From contig NW_022098076.1 in assembly GCF_002288925.2 (NCBI RefSeq), positions 83,959,062-84,023,061 of the forward strand: 64,000 nucleotides of DNA, read 5' to 3'. Under the pieces are notes generated by a model. That model did not search any database and was not told where the DNA came from. It was given only the letters and a program-made list of their open reading frames with translations. Below are positions 22,783 to 35,654 of the stretch, piece after piece (within the stretch, counting starts at the first letter, position 1; each line of letters begins with the position of its first letter). A program made the translations under genes and the position numbers. The DNA comes from Delphinapterus leucas (taxonomy: Eukaryota > Chordata > Mammalia > Artiodactyla > Monodontidae).

Positions 22783-25700
22783 GATGACTCACGTAGCCTG
22801 CACTACTGCTGCTGGGTTCCCCAGCCTTAGTTTAACTAGTGTTAAATAAATAAGTCCCTGATGCTACTCTTCCTAAAGCTACAGAGAATCGCCCACGTGA
22901 GAAGCAACGTAATCACAAAGGAACATTTGCCTTTGATTTGGACCATCTGGCCTTGTGCTTTTTCAGTGTAAGGCTAATAATGGAAATTATTTTCCCTGCC
23001 TGTAGTACCTGACGTGTGTTGGAGGGGTTTCTCCTAGGGGTCCCTCTCAGTGGCTCCAGAGCATCACTGTCCTATAGAACTTTCTGCAGTGATGGGCATG
23101 GTCTTTATCTTCAGTGTCCGACATGGTAGCCACTAGCCACATGTGCTAAGCGCTTGGTAGTTAGTACAACTGAGGCACTGCTTTTTTAGTTTTTTAAAAT
23201 TCATTTACATGTAAATAGCTATGTGTCCTGGGTGAGACCCAACAGTCTTTAGTTCAACGAGCTCTGCAGGTGATTCTCTTACACACTAAACAGAATGGTT
23301 TCCTGTGTTTAGAGCTGGGCCCCACCCCCAGAGTTCCTGACTTAATGGGTTTGGGGATGGGGTGTGAGAACTTGACTGGTTAACAGGCTCCCAGGTGACG
23401 CTCTGATGCTGGTCTGGGAATCACTTTGAGAACCTGATGTAGAAAATGGACCACCTCTTTGTGAGGCGACCCCAGATCCCCAAGAGTGAATTCCATAGAT
23501 GCCACAGAACAGATATTTTAAGTCAGGATATCCCAAATGTGCCCTATGAACTTCATGAAAATCTTGCTGTTTTCTCATGATCCAGTAACAAGCAGTGCCT
23601 GACTCATTGAGGAGCTCACAACTGTGGGAGCTGAACCAGCAAGTCTGAAGTCTGTAGGGCAGGCCTCCGGGAAGGGTTGGCTGGAACTCTGGGACATGTG
23701 CTGAAGTTGCAGTTCATCAGTGGAATTTCTTCTTTGTTGAGGAAGCTTCAGCTTTGCTCTTAGGGGGTTTTCCAGCTAATTAATTAATTAATTAATTTCA
23801 GCTAATTAATTAATTTCAGCTACCTGGATTAACTAGGATAATCTCCCTTGAAGTCAACTGATTAGATACTCAATCACATCTACCACATACTTTCAGAGCA
23901 ACACCCCAATTAGTGTTTGACTGAATAATTGGTAACTGTAGCCTAGCCCGATTGATACATAAGAAAGATCATCCTGCTTGGAGATACAGTGTTCAGGGAT
24001 CACATCTTGAAAGGTGTGGTATATGTTCTGGTCCTTGAAGAATGGGAGATTCTAGTCAGTGGGGATAAAGGGAATAGGTATTCTAGAGAACATGACTATT
24101 AAAAATTATCAAAATAAACAATAAAAGATGCCAAGACAGGAAAGTACAATTGGTATTTGAAGAATGGCTAGTTGTTGCTATATGACCTTTCTCCGAACCT
24201 CAGTTTCCTCATCTAAAAATGGGTTAAATACTTGTCATGACTATCCCCCAGAATGGAATGAGGTGATGTTTGAGGGTGCATTTTGGAAACAGTAAACCCT
24301 GTGAATGCTAAGGTTATTTTATAGCAATGTTGGTGGTGGTAGTATTCGTGTGTGAACTTTGTGTGGTGAAAGAAACCAAAAAGTTTGGGCAGGTAAAACA
24401 GAGCCTGATTGTTGTGGGCTCTGTCTAAAATGTGTGTCTTTAATTTTGGGGGAAAAAGTATTTAGTTTCAAATGGATTAATAGGAAATAAAAGCATCCCT
24501 ATATATGCAGTCATACCTGATTGCCGCAAAGATGCGGTAGCCATTTGCTCTCTGCCTAAGGTGGCTCAACATTTTTTACAGAAGTGGACCTTAGACCACG
24601 ATTTTTGATGCTTGAGATAGTCGAGGTGAAGGAGAGTCATTTATTATAAAGTTATTGAATACTTTGCCTAAATAGGGAAAGAGAGTTAAACGATTTCCAA
24701 GAAAGTTGTGCCTAGGCAATGGCCACCATAGCCAGTTGACTTGGTCATCAAAGAAAGCACCAGAGAAGGGATGCCAAAGTGAGTGCCGTCTGACAAACTT
24801 CTTTTCTTTTTTTCCCCAGAGCTCTGCTCTACAAACTAATTTTGCCAAGCAAGTTTCTGCTTGATTTTTAAAGCCCTGTGCGTTCTGAAGGAAATTTAAT
24901 CCATATGCTCCTGAGTCACTTATGCCCAAGTCATGAAAATGTTATTTGTAAATGTGATTTCATGTTTGAAGCCATTGTAAAGTATTTTTAGTAGATTTTC
25001 CTTCTTCATCATGCAGAATTTTTCTTGGTTTGTTTTCTTGTTTTATTTAAACACGTTGTATATCATCCTAACACACATCCCGTGGTGAGACACAAAGGAA
25101 ATCTTGAGGCCAGAAGGAGGGTCTAGTCGGACACATTTGAAGCGGCCAGGTTCTATTTGCAGAAGCTTATAACTGCTATCCCTCTTCCGTTTATGATGTT
25201 GTGTCCTGGGCTGCTTTTAACCTGGTCATACCCTGCCGCAGCCCCATCCCAGCCGGCTGCCTAAAAGGGAGCCCATGAAGAAGAACAGGAAAAAGGACAA
25301 ATAATAGAACCAGACTGCCTCCTAGGATATATTTCTGTGTTATACCACATGATCCTTTCTTTCCAAAACTGAGTTCATTTTCCTCTTTTACCTACTAATA
25401 TTTCCTGCTGGGAAGATTAAGGTATTTCATGAAATGTCTACGAAAGAGAGAAGTAAAATTGACTTTAGGAGCAGTCCACAGCTTTTCATTCTTAGGGCAA
25501 AATAGATGATGGTGTCTGCTTAGGGCTGAGCTAATTGAAAAATGGTTTCATTTTTACCAGTGTAAGGGGAGGGGCGGTTTTTTGATTTTTTGTTTTTCTT
25601 TTTTTTTTTAACCTCTGTCTCTTTGGAATCTCACGATACAGGCCAAGTTTTATCTTTACATGAAGCGTCCTGGTTTACGTGTGTCTGTCCATCAGAGACA

Positions 25701-26395
25701 TCTGTGGGCTGCAGAAGGGCACCAGGGCAGCCTTATGTTTAGGGTATGGTAGAGATTTGTCTCTGGTCTGAGCACCAGTTCCCAGGTAGGCGGCAGGTGT
25801 AGCATCCGACATGGTAAGAGGCATTTACTACCAGGAGGGGCAAAGACCAAAGGGGTTAAAAGTTTACTTCTCATCACTCTGAGCTTATGAAATACTTTCC
25901 CATCTTTTTTTTTTTTTAACTTGGACCTCCGAACTTCCCCAAAGGCCATGGTTTCTGGTTTTCAGTAGGTTATTTTTTCATGAAGAAAATGAGGCTCAGA
26001 GGGGTACTTTCTCAGATATTTCACAAGGTGATTGTGGCTACTGGCATGTGCCTTTGTCTCCACTACACTATAAACTCCGGGAGAGCACAGATGTCCTGTC
26101 CATCCTGTGGGGACTTTTGAGGACTTACGTGGGCTTTTATTTTTAGAAACCCCACCCCGACCCTGTGTCATTTCACGTGTTGAAACATGTGACAGCCCAT
26201 CCGTAGTATATAAATATATATTTAAGTAAACAACTATAAATATATATGTCATATTTATGAGTTGAGATATAAATGACTGATATGGTACGTTTCATAGGCA
26301 TTTAATCAAATACTTATTACTTTTCAGTTTTATAGATTTTTTTTTTTCACTGAGGGAGCCACTTAATTACTTTGAGATCTCAGACGTTTTCACAG
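22783..26395. other. Intronic stretch with scattered old repeats
   Basis: No gene recognised. It contains a MER5A-like fragment (about 23320-23440), a TTAA-type low-complexity run (23773-23820), a forward MIR (about 24170-24300) and otherwise unique AT-rich intron. Confidence 0.45.
23773..23820. repeat. TTAA low-complexity repeat, duplicated
   Basis: CAGCTAATTAATTAATT-type blocks occur twice, each ending in TTTCAGCT. The second block has two fewer TTAA units than the first. Confidence 0.85.
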
Positions 26396-26399
26396 GCTT

Positions 26400-26580
26400 A
26401 GTCCCTGAGCACTGTTTCTACAGTGGATAAAGCCATGCCCCTGCTCTTATTCACTTCTGTGCACCCCACGCCTATCACAGACCCCCCGGGAAAGTGCTTA
26501 ATAAATGTCTGTTGGATGAATGATCACCTAATAAGAGAAAGAGTGAAAGAATGAACAAACGAATGAATAATAAGTGGTGA
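26400..26580 (+). mobile_element. L2 LINE 3' end
   Basis: CTTAATAAATGTCTGTTGGA with the downstream (AATGA)-like tail is the classical L2 3' terminus in forward orientation. Confidence 0.65.
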
Positions 26581-27921
26581 AGTCTGGCATTATATTAAAG
26601 CCCATGTCAGCCCTGGATGGCTTATTTCTTTTACACGGCCGTCATGGTGGACGTCCCCCAAACTGTGCATTCAAAACGTAGTCCTTGTCTTTCTCTCGTT
26701 GTTCTTTTCCAAGCCAGTTTTCTCCTCTGTTACAGCTAAGGCACAAGAAAGAACAGGCTATAAGTTATTTGCATTTTGGTAGCTCTTAGGAAGGAGTAGC
26801 TACTTTAGGGTGTTAATTCTTTTCTCTGTTTAATTGCTATAGTTTATTTGCTTTGCCTTACAAGTGTGGGATAAATGTGGTTATTATTAATATTCAAATA
26901 CTCAAATAAGTTTCTTGACAAAACCAAAGAAGTGGTTTTTTGCCTGTCTTTTTTGTTTTGTTTTGTTTCGAATTCTAAGTGTTTTCTCTTAGGTATTTCT
27001 CATTGTGATATCTGTGTTTTCACGAGATGTGACTTTTTTTAAATCCAAGGGTGAATCTTCGTGGTCTGTCTTCAGAGTTCTTGGATTTGGTAGCTATTGA
27101 ACATGTTGGAAAGCTAGAGAGCCCCCTTCTTATGAAAGAAAGAAATACAAAGGGACTACATGAGAGGGGAGAGAGAGATGAAGATTGTGTAAGAGCCATC
27201 CTTTTCTGCCTCAGCCCTGATTTCACCCCTAGAAAAGTGGATCCTCATTTTTCTTATGTAAGTGGACACCAGGAGCAATTTCTCCTGTCAGCTCATCTGG
27301 ATCCCCAGGGTCTCTAGATGGATCTCACTGGATGGCTCCAGGGCAGACTAGGGCTAAACCAAAAACCTGCAGCGCCCCTGGATGGCTGAGTTTGTGGGTC
27401 AAGGCAGGAGCTGGAAATGGTGGAACTTAACCCTCCATCCATGAAAACTCTTTGGGGTTCAGTCATTCAACAAATTCTGATTGGCCACCTGCCTTGGGAA
27501 TACCACCATGACCAGGCAGACTTGTCTCTGGAGTCCAGACGCTTGATCAAGCTCTTGCTTGAGGTATATTTGAAATGGCTTTGGTTTTTATTTCTCTTTT
27601 TTTGGTTGGATTTGGTTGTGTGTGCACAAGTGTCCTTGTGTATTCAAAAGACTGAAGCCTTCAGTTTATAAACTGAAGTTAGAGGGGGGAAGGAAGCCTG
27701 TAACATAAAAATTGGAAATGTAAAACTTCAGTTTCTCCACTGCTATATTCTTTTTATGTATTTCTTTTAAGATCTCTTGATGGACCTGGACTTCAAAATA
27801 GAGGGATGCAGAACCCTTCTTGAGTTTCTGCTGTCTCCCTGGCACTATCCTTCCTCATGGGGTTCCTACCTGGACCTCCAACCTAGGCACTCTCGTTCAC
27901 ATTTGTTATTTTCTTTTTCCA

Positions 27922-27957
27922 GTGTGTGTGTATGTGTGTGTGTGTGTGTGTGTGTAT
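27922..27957. repeat. (TG)n microsatellite
   Basis: About 36 bases of TG repeat with one TA interruption. Confidence 0.95.
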
Positions 27958-28209
27958 AATTTTTTTGATTGTCCTTAAATGATCTTTCTCTAAACTCATC
28001 TAGACCATTTAACTTGTGGCAGGAATCCCAAATATATTCTCCCCAGAGAAGGAACAAGATTTTCCTGGCATCAATTTAGGGAAATAATTACTCAAGAAAA
28101 TTGTGTGAGATGTTTTCTTGCACTGGAGATGCTCGTGACTACGAAGTGGTTGCCTGACGGGGGGGACCTCAGGCCTAGTTTTGTCTAAAGAAGTTGGGAA
28201 AGTGGTGTT

Positions 28210-28585
28210 TTCTTTTTTTTTAAATTGAAGTATAGTTGATTTACAATGTTGTGTTAATTACTGCTGTACAGCAAAGTGATTCAGTTATACATAGATATAG
28301 ATAGATATATATACATTTTAAATATTCTTTCCCATTGTGGTTTATCACAGGATATTGGATATAGTTCTCTGTGCTACACAGTAGGACCTTGTTGTTTATC
28401 CATTCTACATATAATAGCTTACATCTGCTGACCCCAGCCTCCCACTCCATCCCTCCCCCAACCCCCTCCCCCTTGGCAACCACCAGTCTGTTCTCTGTGT
28501 CCGTGATTCTGTTTCAAAGATAGGTTCATTTGTGTCATATTTTAGATTCCACGTCTAAGTGATATCATATGGTATTTGTTGGGAA
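28210..28585 (-). mobile_element. L1 LINE 3' portion, reverse orientation
   Basis: It begins with a T-run and TTTACAATGTTGTGTTAATT, the reverse complement of the L1 3' end seen at 1-180. It continues through CACAGGATATTGGATATAGT and the CTCCCCCTTGGCAACCACCA region of L1 3'UTR. It is 5'-truncated, with no ORF. Confidence 0.85.
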
Positions 28586-28760
28586 GGTAGTATTTTCATA
28601 TTCCCTTTGCTACTCAGCTTCCTCATGCTTTGCCATTTACCCCAAACTATCCCCCTTTGAAGATTGGTATTTCTTTATTTAGAGCAAAGTCCATTGCCTT
28701 GGGAGTGTTTCCAAAAACAATTCCTAGATATGGCCTCTCACTTTCCCTGCCCAGTCCCCT

Positions 28761-28893
28761 TTTTTTTTTTTTTTTTTTCTCCCCGGCCGCGCCGCATGGC
28801 TTGTGGGATCTTAGTTCCTTGACCAGGGATTGAACCCAGGCCCTCAGCAGTGAGAGTGCAGAATCCTAACCACTGGACCACCAGGGAATTCCC
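28761..28893 (-). mobile_element. Short tRNA-derived SINE (CHR-related)
   Basis: Reverse copy with T-run, GGGATTGAACCCAGG (B-box side) and CCACTGGACCACCAGGGAAT (A-box side). It is shorter and older than the main CHR copies. Confidence 0.85.
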
Positions 28894-30359
28894 TATTATT
28901 GTCTCTTAAGGAGTGATAACCAGAGAAAAACCTTGATGTGCTTCATTCACTGACAAAATCACAGCTGATCATATCTCCCTGGTAACATGTCTGTGAGCCT
29001 TAGCACAACTCTAGGGCCAATAAATAAGAGTATTCTGTCCTAAAACTGTAATCCTGACTGTTGCCCCCCTAGCTGCCCACTCCGGAGCATCCCCTTTTGT
29101 TCACGTGAACTAGTTGGTAGCAGAATGGCTACGTCGCCCACAGTAGACGTGAGGGTTTGGGGGAGGAGGCCCACACTGCCTCATAGTCTTTCCACAATCT
29201 TGACAGATGGACAGCCGGTGTGTTTCTCATCCAGGATGCCTTTTATGCAGCGCTGGGTGTCATAATTTAAGTAAATAGTTAGAATTCTGACCCTCCTATG
29301 CCAAACACTCAAAGTTCTAAGCATACTTCGTTGTCAAATTTAAGTCTTAAATTCGGTTTGCAATTAACTGGGCCATTTGCTTGCTGTTGAACCAGGTGGG
29401 AGGAGAAGTTGGTCGAGGGACACAGAATTCTTTGGCAGGAGGTTAACAGCCTACTAACTGCACGTTGGATTGTCTGTGGCCTGGCTTCAAAGAGAAGCCA
29501 CGGTTCTAACACAGTCCAGTTATGTGTTACCTGTGTGGCCGGCTGAGCTGCCAGGTGACCCCTTGTGCTTGAAATCTTGCTGGAGCACCTCTGGCTCCTC
29601 TAGGACATTCATTTCCCTGAATTCATATATCAGGCTGCTGTCCCGGGGCAGGGAGAGAGGAGAAGGGAGGGTTAAGAGGGTACCCCCTGGTGCCTTGGTG
29701 TTGCTTCCAGATCTGCAGCAGGTCCTGTGGCCGTGGCCTGCTGTGGGCATCTAGAGTGATCGCTGTACTGTTCTTGTGATTTTTTTTTTTTGCACTTGAT
29801 CATATTGCATATACAAAACTTGTGCTTTATTTATTCTGCCCCTTGCCCTTTCAAGAGGCATCATCTTTTTCTAAGAGGCCCCAAACCAACAGGGCAGTGG
29901 TGAGAAGCTGTGTGTTTGGTACAAGACACAGGTTTCTAGTGCTGACAAATCAGTCTTGGAAAACAGGTCACTGCCCCCCTGAGGCTCCTATCTTCATGGA
30001 AAAGGGACCTTTGTGGTCATTTTGTTCTGTGCCTTTGTTTTCAAAAGGAGGAACTTGAGGCCCAGGGAGACGAAGGGCCATCACTAGACCTTGCCTCTTT
30101 GATTTCCCAGTTTGGACTTTTGTCTGCCCTTCAGCTCCTACTCCGTTTTGTTTTGCATTCCCTATGGCCTTGCCTTCGTGACTGCCTCCTCTTTTTCTCT
30201 GTAAACATTCATGTGAAGTACATTTGATTTGCTTTTCAGCCTCACCCGCCCTGTGTGTGTCCAAAATAGCCACCGGAATTCATGAGAACGTTGTGTCTTC
30301 AGATGTTTATAATCCAAAAGAATCCCTTACGGTTTTTTATAATAAAACTACTTGGATGT

Positions 30360-30900
30360 CGGTATTTTATGTTGGGAAGGCGAGCCAAGTTCACAATGCA
30401 GCAATTACAACGCAATGCATTATGTATAATTTGTCGTGCGCCCCAGGAGCAATGGTAAACCGTGAAATGCCGTCCCGGCTCCACGGCACAATTAGCAGGA
30501 TCAAACGCTGCCCAGAGAGGAGCACAATAGTTGTCATCCGAGGTCAATAAAAGTAAGGAAAAGTTCCGATAAAAGCGGTACACCCCAAATTGTATAAAAA
30601 GCAGCCCCTATACCAGGCTGCAAATATGTCAAAACCTTCATTGCTAATTGAGGAAACCTTTTGAGGTTTAACAGCTCATAAATTTGCGCTGGGAATGCCC
30701 CCATTGTTCTGAGGTTATAAGTCTTGTCTTTGAAATTTAGCAGTTGTACTTTTATATTATTCCTCCAAGAGTACCATTGTAAACATGAAGGGTTTGCATT
30801 TTAACATAAATTTGAACAATGTGGTTTGAAAAGAGCTCGCCACATTAAAGGGAGACTGTTTGGGCATGTTTCATAAATTCTTTTTTCTATAGTATTTAAA
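30360..30900. promoter_or_regulatory. Candidate conserved non-coding element (possible enhancer)
   Basis: A repeat-poor stretch of about 0.5 kb in the giant RHBDD1 intron. It is rich in homeodomain-like ATTA/TAAT cores and octamer-like words (TGCAATTACA-type, GCTAATTGAGG), has many short AT blocks broken by CpGs, and lacks any SINE or L1 insertion over a longer interval than elsewhere. Both strands carry open frames of about 100 codons, but neither resembles a protein and both overlap. The call is inference from composition only. Confidence 0.3.
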
Positions 30901-31504
30901 GCTACAAATGACTCATGGAAGTGTGTTCCATTTAGATCAGTCATACTGGTGTAGCAACCTTGCTGGGGCTTTTACCGCCCTTGTTTTTCCTTCCCTAAGA
31001 GTACCTGTGTCGGGAAACAGGTCTAAGCCTTTGGCCAAGTCACTTGCCCTTAATCTAGAATCTTCAGATCCATAGAGACAGCTCTGGAAATGTTGTTCCA
31101 TTTGGTCTAAATAGCAACAAATCTTGTAGCTTTGGATGGTCTTTTTTTTTTTAAACTCAAAATCTCCCCGTTACTAACTTGCAATTTCTTCCTTTTTCCA
31201 TGTGACAATTATAGTCCCCGCCCCCCATGCCCTCAGAGCCTCCTTTTTTTTTTTTTTTTTAAAGAACCCACTAATTTTTTGCTGAGCCACTGGCTACTGT
31301 GAAGAAAGGTTGGATGGTAAAGGAGAAATGTGGGAGCTGGTTTCTGAAGCAGCGTGGTGGGCGGTGTGTGAGGACCACTGCGCTTCCATCCAGTTCCTGG
31401 GGGCCCCGACCTCGGGAAGTCACACGCCTTCCTCGAGCCTCAGTCTGGCCCTCTGTAAAATGAGGACAGTAGTTACTCCTCCACATCTCCCTCCTGCCCA
31501 TTCC

Positions 31505-32170
31505 TGCTGCTTTGTTCATTTATTCATCCCTGGGGAGAAGGTGAACACAAACCCGCCGTGTTCTCACCCCACAGAGCTCACCACCTAACGAGGATGCACT
31601 TGACTGGGATCATCAGAGTCCCATGTAACTACTAACTGTGGCATCATGTGCTTGGGAGAAAGGGGACATGATCCTGGGAGAACTTAGGGCAAAGGGGGAT
31701 GCGGCCACTCTCCTGAGAGCTTGGGGAGGCGGGGAGGGGTCCCTGGGAGTTGGAGCTGTGGGAGGGCAGGCTTACTGGGCTGCGTACGAAGTTTGATATT
31801 TGTCCTTGAATGAAAGGAAACTCCTGGAGGGCTTTAGGCAGAGGATGAAGTGGATGAGATGCGTGTTCTGGCAAAGCTGTCCAGCTCCCCTGTGGAGGGT
31901 GGCTGGTTGGAAGACCAGAGCAAGGGCAGGACATCATCTAGGGGCTCAGGCACCAGTGTAGGCTCACGAAGCAGGTGGCTCAGGCAGGGCTGGTGACATG
32001 GCAGGTGCAGGGAAGGGGGGACGAGTTAGGGGAAGGTTCAGGTTACAATGACAGGATTTGGTGGCGGGTTGAAGGGGGCACATGAGGAAGGGGAAGCTGT
32101 CTAGGATGACTGGGATCTGGGTATGTGTGACTAACTGGATGGATGGTGGGGACATTCCCAGGGTGGGGAA
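31505..32170 (-). mobile_element. L2 LINE remnant, reverse orientation
   Basis: It starts with TTCATTTATTCATCCCTGGG-type reverse L2 end text and continues with G-rich segments of the reverse L2 body (31800-31860, 32040-32110). Diverged. Confidence 0.5.
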
Positions 32171-32179
32171 GCCTGGAAC

Positions 32180-32400
32180 GGGTTATTAGCATAATAGCAG
32201 GAACCACTGACCCTCGATTGCTTTGAGCCAGGTGCTGGCGTCCTTTAGTTCCTTCCATTCAGAGCAATCCAGGGGTAGGTTCCTGCATCCACACAGATAA
32301 GAAAAGAGAGGGTTGGTGAGGAAAGTGACTTGTCCAGGAGCACAGAGGAAGGGGCAGAGCCCATATTCAAGCTCAGCTCTGTCTGGCACCAGAGCCCGTT
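32180..32400 (-). mobile_element. MIR SINE remnant
   Basis: A segment with GAGCCAGGTGCTGGCGTCCT and GAAAGTGACTTGTCCAGGAG follows reverse MIR. A forward MIR-like piece follows at about 32530-32640. Confidence 0.5.
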
Positions 32401-32687
32401 CCCTTCCCGTGCTGCCCACAGAGCCGGGTAGCAGAAGGCACTTGTATAAAACACCGATGTCCACTCCGGACTTGAAAGGGAGGTTTGGATTCTTCAGGAT
32501 GAAATGGCTAAAAGGGAAAACAATGAAGTCTGGTGACATGACCAGAGCACTGAGAGACCTGGGTTCTGATTCTGCCCCCATTAGCTGTGCAAAACGGGAG
32601 ACCCGTTTACCCTCTCTGGGCTTCCGTTTCTGGGCTCTGAACTGAGCAGATTGGATTCCATCATCCCAAGTCCTCCCCCACCCCGCT

Positions 32688-32832
32688 CTGAAAATCCACG
32701 ATTTTTTTTTTTGGCTGCGCCGTGAGGCATGTGGAACTTCCCTGATCAGGGATCGAACCCACGCCCCCTGCAGTGGAAGCGCAGCATGTTAACCACTGGA
32801 CCGCCAGGGAAGTCCTGAAAATCCTTGATTTT
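32688..32832 (-). mobile_element. Short CHR-related SINE with 18-bp target-site duplication
   Basis: The SINE itself spans about 32706-32814 in reverse orientation (GGGATCGAACCCACG, then CCACTGGACCGCCAGGGAAG). CTGAAAATCCACGATTTT on the left and CTGAAAATCCTTGATTTT on the right are the duplicated target, differing at two bases. Confidence 0.9.
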
Positions 32833-32904
32833 AAGATGCGCTGGATGCATCTCACACAGAATCTCCTTTCCACACTTGACATGGTGTCTTTAAAGCTTCT
32901 TTCT

Positions 32905-33165
32905 TAAAACTACAGGTAGGCCTAGGATGGACATATATACGCTACCTTGCATCAAATAGCTAGCTAGTGGGAACATGCTGTAAAGCACAGGAAGCTCAGC
33001 TCAGTAGTGCTCTGCGACCACCTAGATGGGTGGGATGGGGGGCTGGGAGGGAGACCTAAGAGGGAGGGGATATATGTATACATATAGCTGATGCACTTCG
33101 TTGTACGGCAGAAACTAACACAACACTGTAAAGCAATTATACTCCAATAAAGAAAAAAAAAAAAA
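32905..33165 (+). mobile_element. L1 LINE 3' end variant
   Basis: A 5'-truncated L1 tail ending CACAACACTGTAAAGCAATT and ACTCCAATAAAG followed by an A-run. The interior (33000-33060, G-rich) is the L1 3'UTR purine-rich tract. Confidence 0.75.
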
Positions 33166-33781
33166 AAACTGTAGGTAGGCCTTGTAGTACTCGCTTTTTC
33201 TCTGGCTACAGCAAACACTTAGATGAAACATCTGTTTCCAAAGATGCTCAGAGAACAACATATTCCTCCCCACTTATCTAAATCATCAGTTATCCAAGGT
33301 AAGCCTCGCTCTAGATTCCTAACTTGGAATTTAAAGTTCAAAAAAATTTCATTCTGTGGTCTCCCTTTCTGTTCATAAAATAAGTTTTGTTTTACTAGAA
33401 ATTATTTAACAGACATGTAAGAATAAGCCATTTTTGTTACTGAGTCTCTCTCCCTAGCACAGCCCACTTTAGAATCATTTCTGAGCCATTCTAGGTTAGT
33501 TAGAGGCAGGCTGTTTCAAGACTGTGTGCCAGCGGTCTGAGAAAGCCCCCGGCTCTTCCTGAGGTTGGGAGGGCTTGTTTATGGGAGAAGTTTCAGTCAC
33601 AAGGCGTGTCTGTAACACACATACTCGAGACCACACACAAGGATGCATGTACACACACAAACACACATACGGTCTCTCACTAGTGGATCAGAACTTGGTG
33701 TGGGTGGAAGTGGGTTAATCAGACCTAAAAGAACAAAAAGTGGCAGAGTTCAGCTCAGGGTTACGCTACATACCATCACAG

Positions 33782-33796
33782 CTATATATATATATA
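33782..33796. repeat. (TA)n run abutting the assembly gap
   Basis: TATATATATATATA runs directly into the N block. Its true length is unknown. Confidence 0.9.
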
Positions 33797-33896
33797 NNNN
33801 NNNNNNNNNNNNNNNNNNNNNNNNNNNNNNNNNNNNNNNNNNNNNNNNNNNNNNNNNNNNNNNNNNNNNNNNNNNNNNNNNNNNNNNNNNNNNNNN
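33797..33896. other. Assembly gap (100 N)
   Basis: Exactly 100 unknown bases, the usual placeholder for a gap of unestimated size. It separates a (TA)n run from the 5' half of a reverse CHR SINE. The missing part must include at least the rest of that SINE. Confidence 0.98.
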
Positions 33897-33968
33897 GGAC
33901 CGGGGCACAAACCCGTGTCCCCTGCATCGGCAGGCCGACTCCCAACCACTGCACCACCAGGGAAGCCC
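33897..33968 (-). mobile_element. CHR-type SINE, cut by the assembly gap
   Basis: Only the tRNA-derived 5' part (on the minus strand) is present. It reads from GGACCGGGGCACAAACCC to ACCAGGGAAGCCC. The 3' part and poly(A) fall in the gap. Confidence 0.9.
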
Positions 33969-33977
33969 CAGAGCAAT

Positions 33978-34134
33978 ATTTTTTTGTGGTTTTTTTTTTT
34001 TTTTTGGTTTAGTTTAGTTTTGTTTTCTCAGCCGCTCCACAGGGCTTGTGGGATCTTAGTTCCGTGACCAGGGATCGAACCCAGGCCCTTGGCAGTGAAA
34101 GCGTGGAGTCCTAACCACTGGACCGCCAGGTAAC
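33978..34134 (-). mobile_element. Short CHR-related SINE with complex T-rich tail
   Basis: Reverse copy with GGGATCGAACCCAGG and CCACTGGACCGCCAGG. Its tail is an irregular run (T-run, GGTTTAGTTTAG, TTTTG), typical of a slipped poly(A). Confidence 0.85.
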
Positions 34135-35294
34135 TGGTTAAATACCACCAAATACAAAAAGAAGCGTGTTTTTAAGATGACCGTCCTACTTCCGGGATAG
34201 TTTATCGCATCCCAGAACTTCACAGCCATCCCGCTTCTAGGCCAACTCTGACCCACAGGAAGCATTTCTCAGCTTCTGGTGCAGAGAGCAAGGCTCCTGC
34301 CTGTTGGCGTTCTGTGCAGATGCTCTCACCCTGCCGCTTATCTCATTCAGAGCTGGAAGGGATACGCTTGTGTCGTCCTTACCTCCCAGCTTATCTAGGC
34401 CTTTGCCGAGGAGCCCACCCTGGTTTTCTAAACCACCAACCATTCAAAACTCGTGGGGCTCGGACTGCTGACAAGGATGTCATTCTTCTTCCAGTTACTT
34501 TCCCTCTTGGCTCTCCCGCCCCCTCCCTCTCCTGCCTTTTTTTTTTTTTTTTTTAACCCAGCAAGTGCATCTGCCGAGGCCCTTGCGTTGCTGTTTCCTT
34601 GTGGGGTTGAGCCGGTGGTTCTCGGGGTGCCCGCCCCACCTTCACCCTGACATGCATGCACCTTTGAGACCAGCTGTGATGCACTCTCATTGCAGGCTTT
34701 TCCCAGAATAGTTCATCTTCCTCTGTTTCCACCTAAGAGGGGAGCATGCCGGCAGCTTCTAGCTTTTGTGAGAGCTTCGAACCATGGTGTTCTTCTTGGC
34801 TTCTCAACATCTCAGGGACAGTTTCCTAGGTCAGGGATTGTTTTCATAATTATGCATTGATATCGGTATCTCTTGATGTGTACTTATGCACCAGCCAGGC
34901 TTATGATATCTGAAAAATAGAGATAATTTGAATGTTTACAGCATTCAACATGGATGTACGTAGTACATCTCATATCTTGGCCTACTTCTGGATACTGAAG
35001 TTCTCTAATGTAACGGAACCCCAGAGCCCAATCCAACTTCATGCACTTGTTAGAGGAAACAAATAGACTGAACTGTATTCTGAAGCCTCCTGTCACCTGT
35101 TCTCACCCACTTATGTCTCAGGGTTTGAAAGCTGGTTGTTGGCTGAGGCCAGAAACCAAGACTCTGGGGCCTTGAAATTCCCTACCTGCCACCATTTACC
35201 CACATCTCTCTCACAGTCCTCTAGCCCCATTGGCCTGGCCTGGGCCCCTGGTTCCTGGCCCCCTCTCTGCTCAGCCCTGATAGCATATTAGTTG

Positions 35295-35560
35295 GTTTTT
35301 TGTTCATTCACCAAACATTTATGACGTGCCCACCAGGTCCCAGGCACCTGGGATCCAGAGGTGAGTGGCTTTGCTCCTACGACTGGGTGAGTGGCCAGTT
35401 TCATCCACTTTCATGTTATAACTAATAGAATCTTTAGGAGAGCTGGGTTGCGTTGGTGTCTTACTTTTAAAATTCACGTCATCCAGGATTGAGCACGGCA
35501 CAACCTGGGAAACCACCAGAGCTTCTGGCTCAGGGAAGATATAACAAAAGACCTGTGTGT
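35295..35560 (-). mobile_element. L2 LINE 3' end remnant
   Basis: TTCATTCACCAAACATTTAT near 35301-35324 is the reverse L2 3' terminus. The body is diverged. Confidence 0.5.
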
Positions 35561-35654
35561 ACAAAACCAGATGCCGTGTTGGTGCTGATCGTTAGTTACA
35601 ACCAAACAAAACCCCAGAATGTAGTACGGCATCCCTCGGATCCCAGTTTCTCAG

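Noticed and set aside
30224..30583. Opposed frames of 108 and 94 codons in the repeat-poor island
   Set aside because: They overlap on opposite strands, resemble no protein and have no exon boundaries; non-coding conservation is the better explanation.
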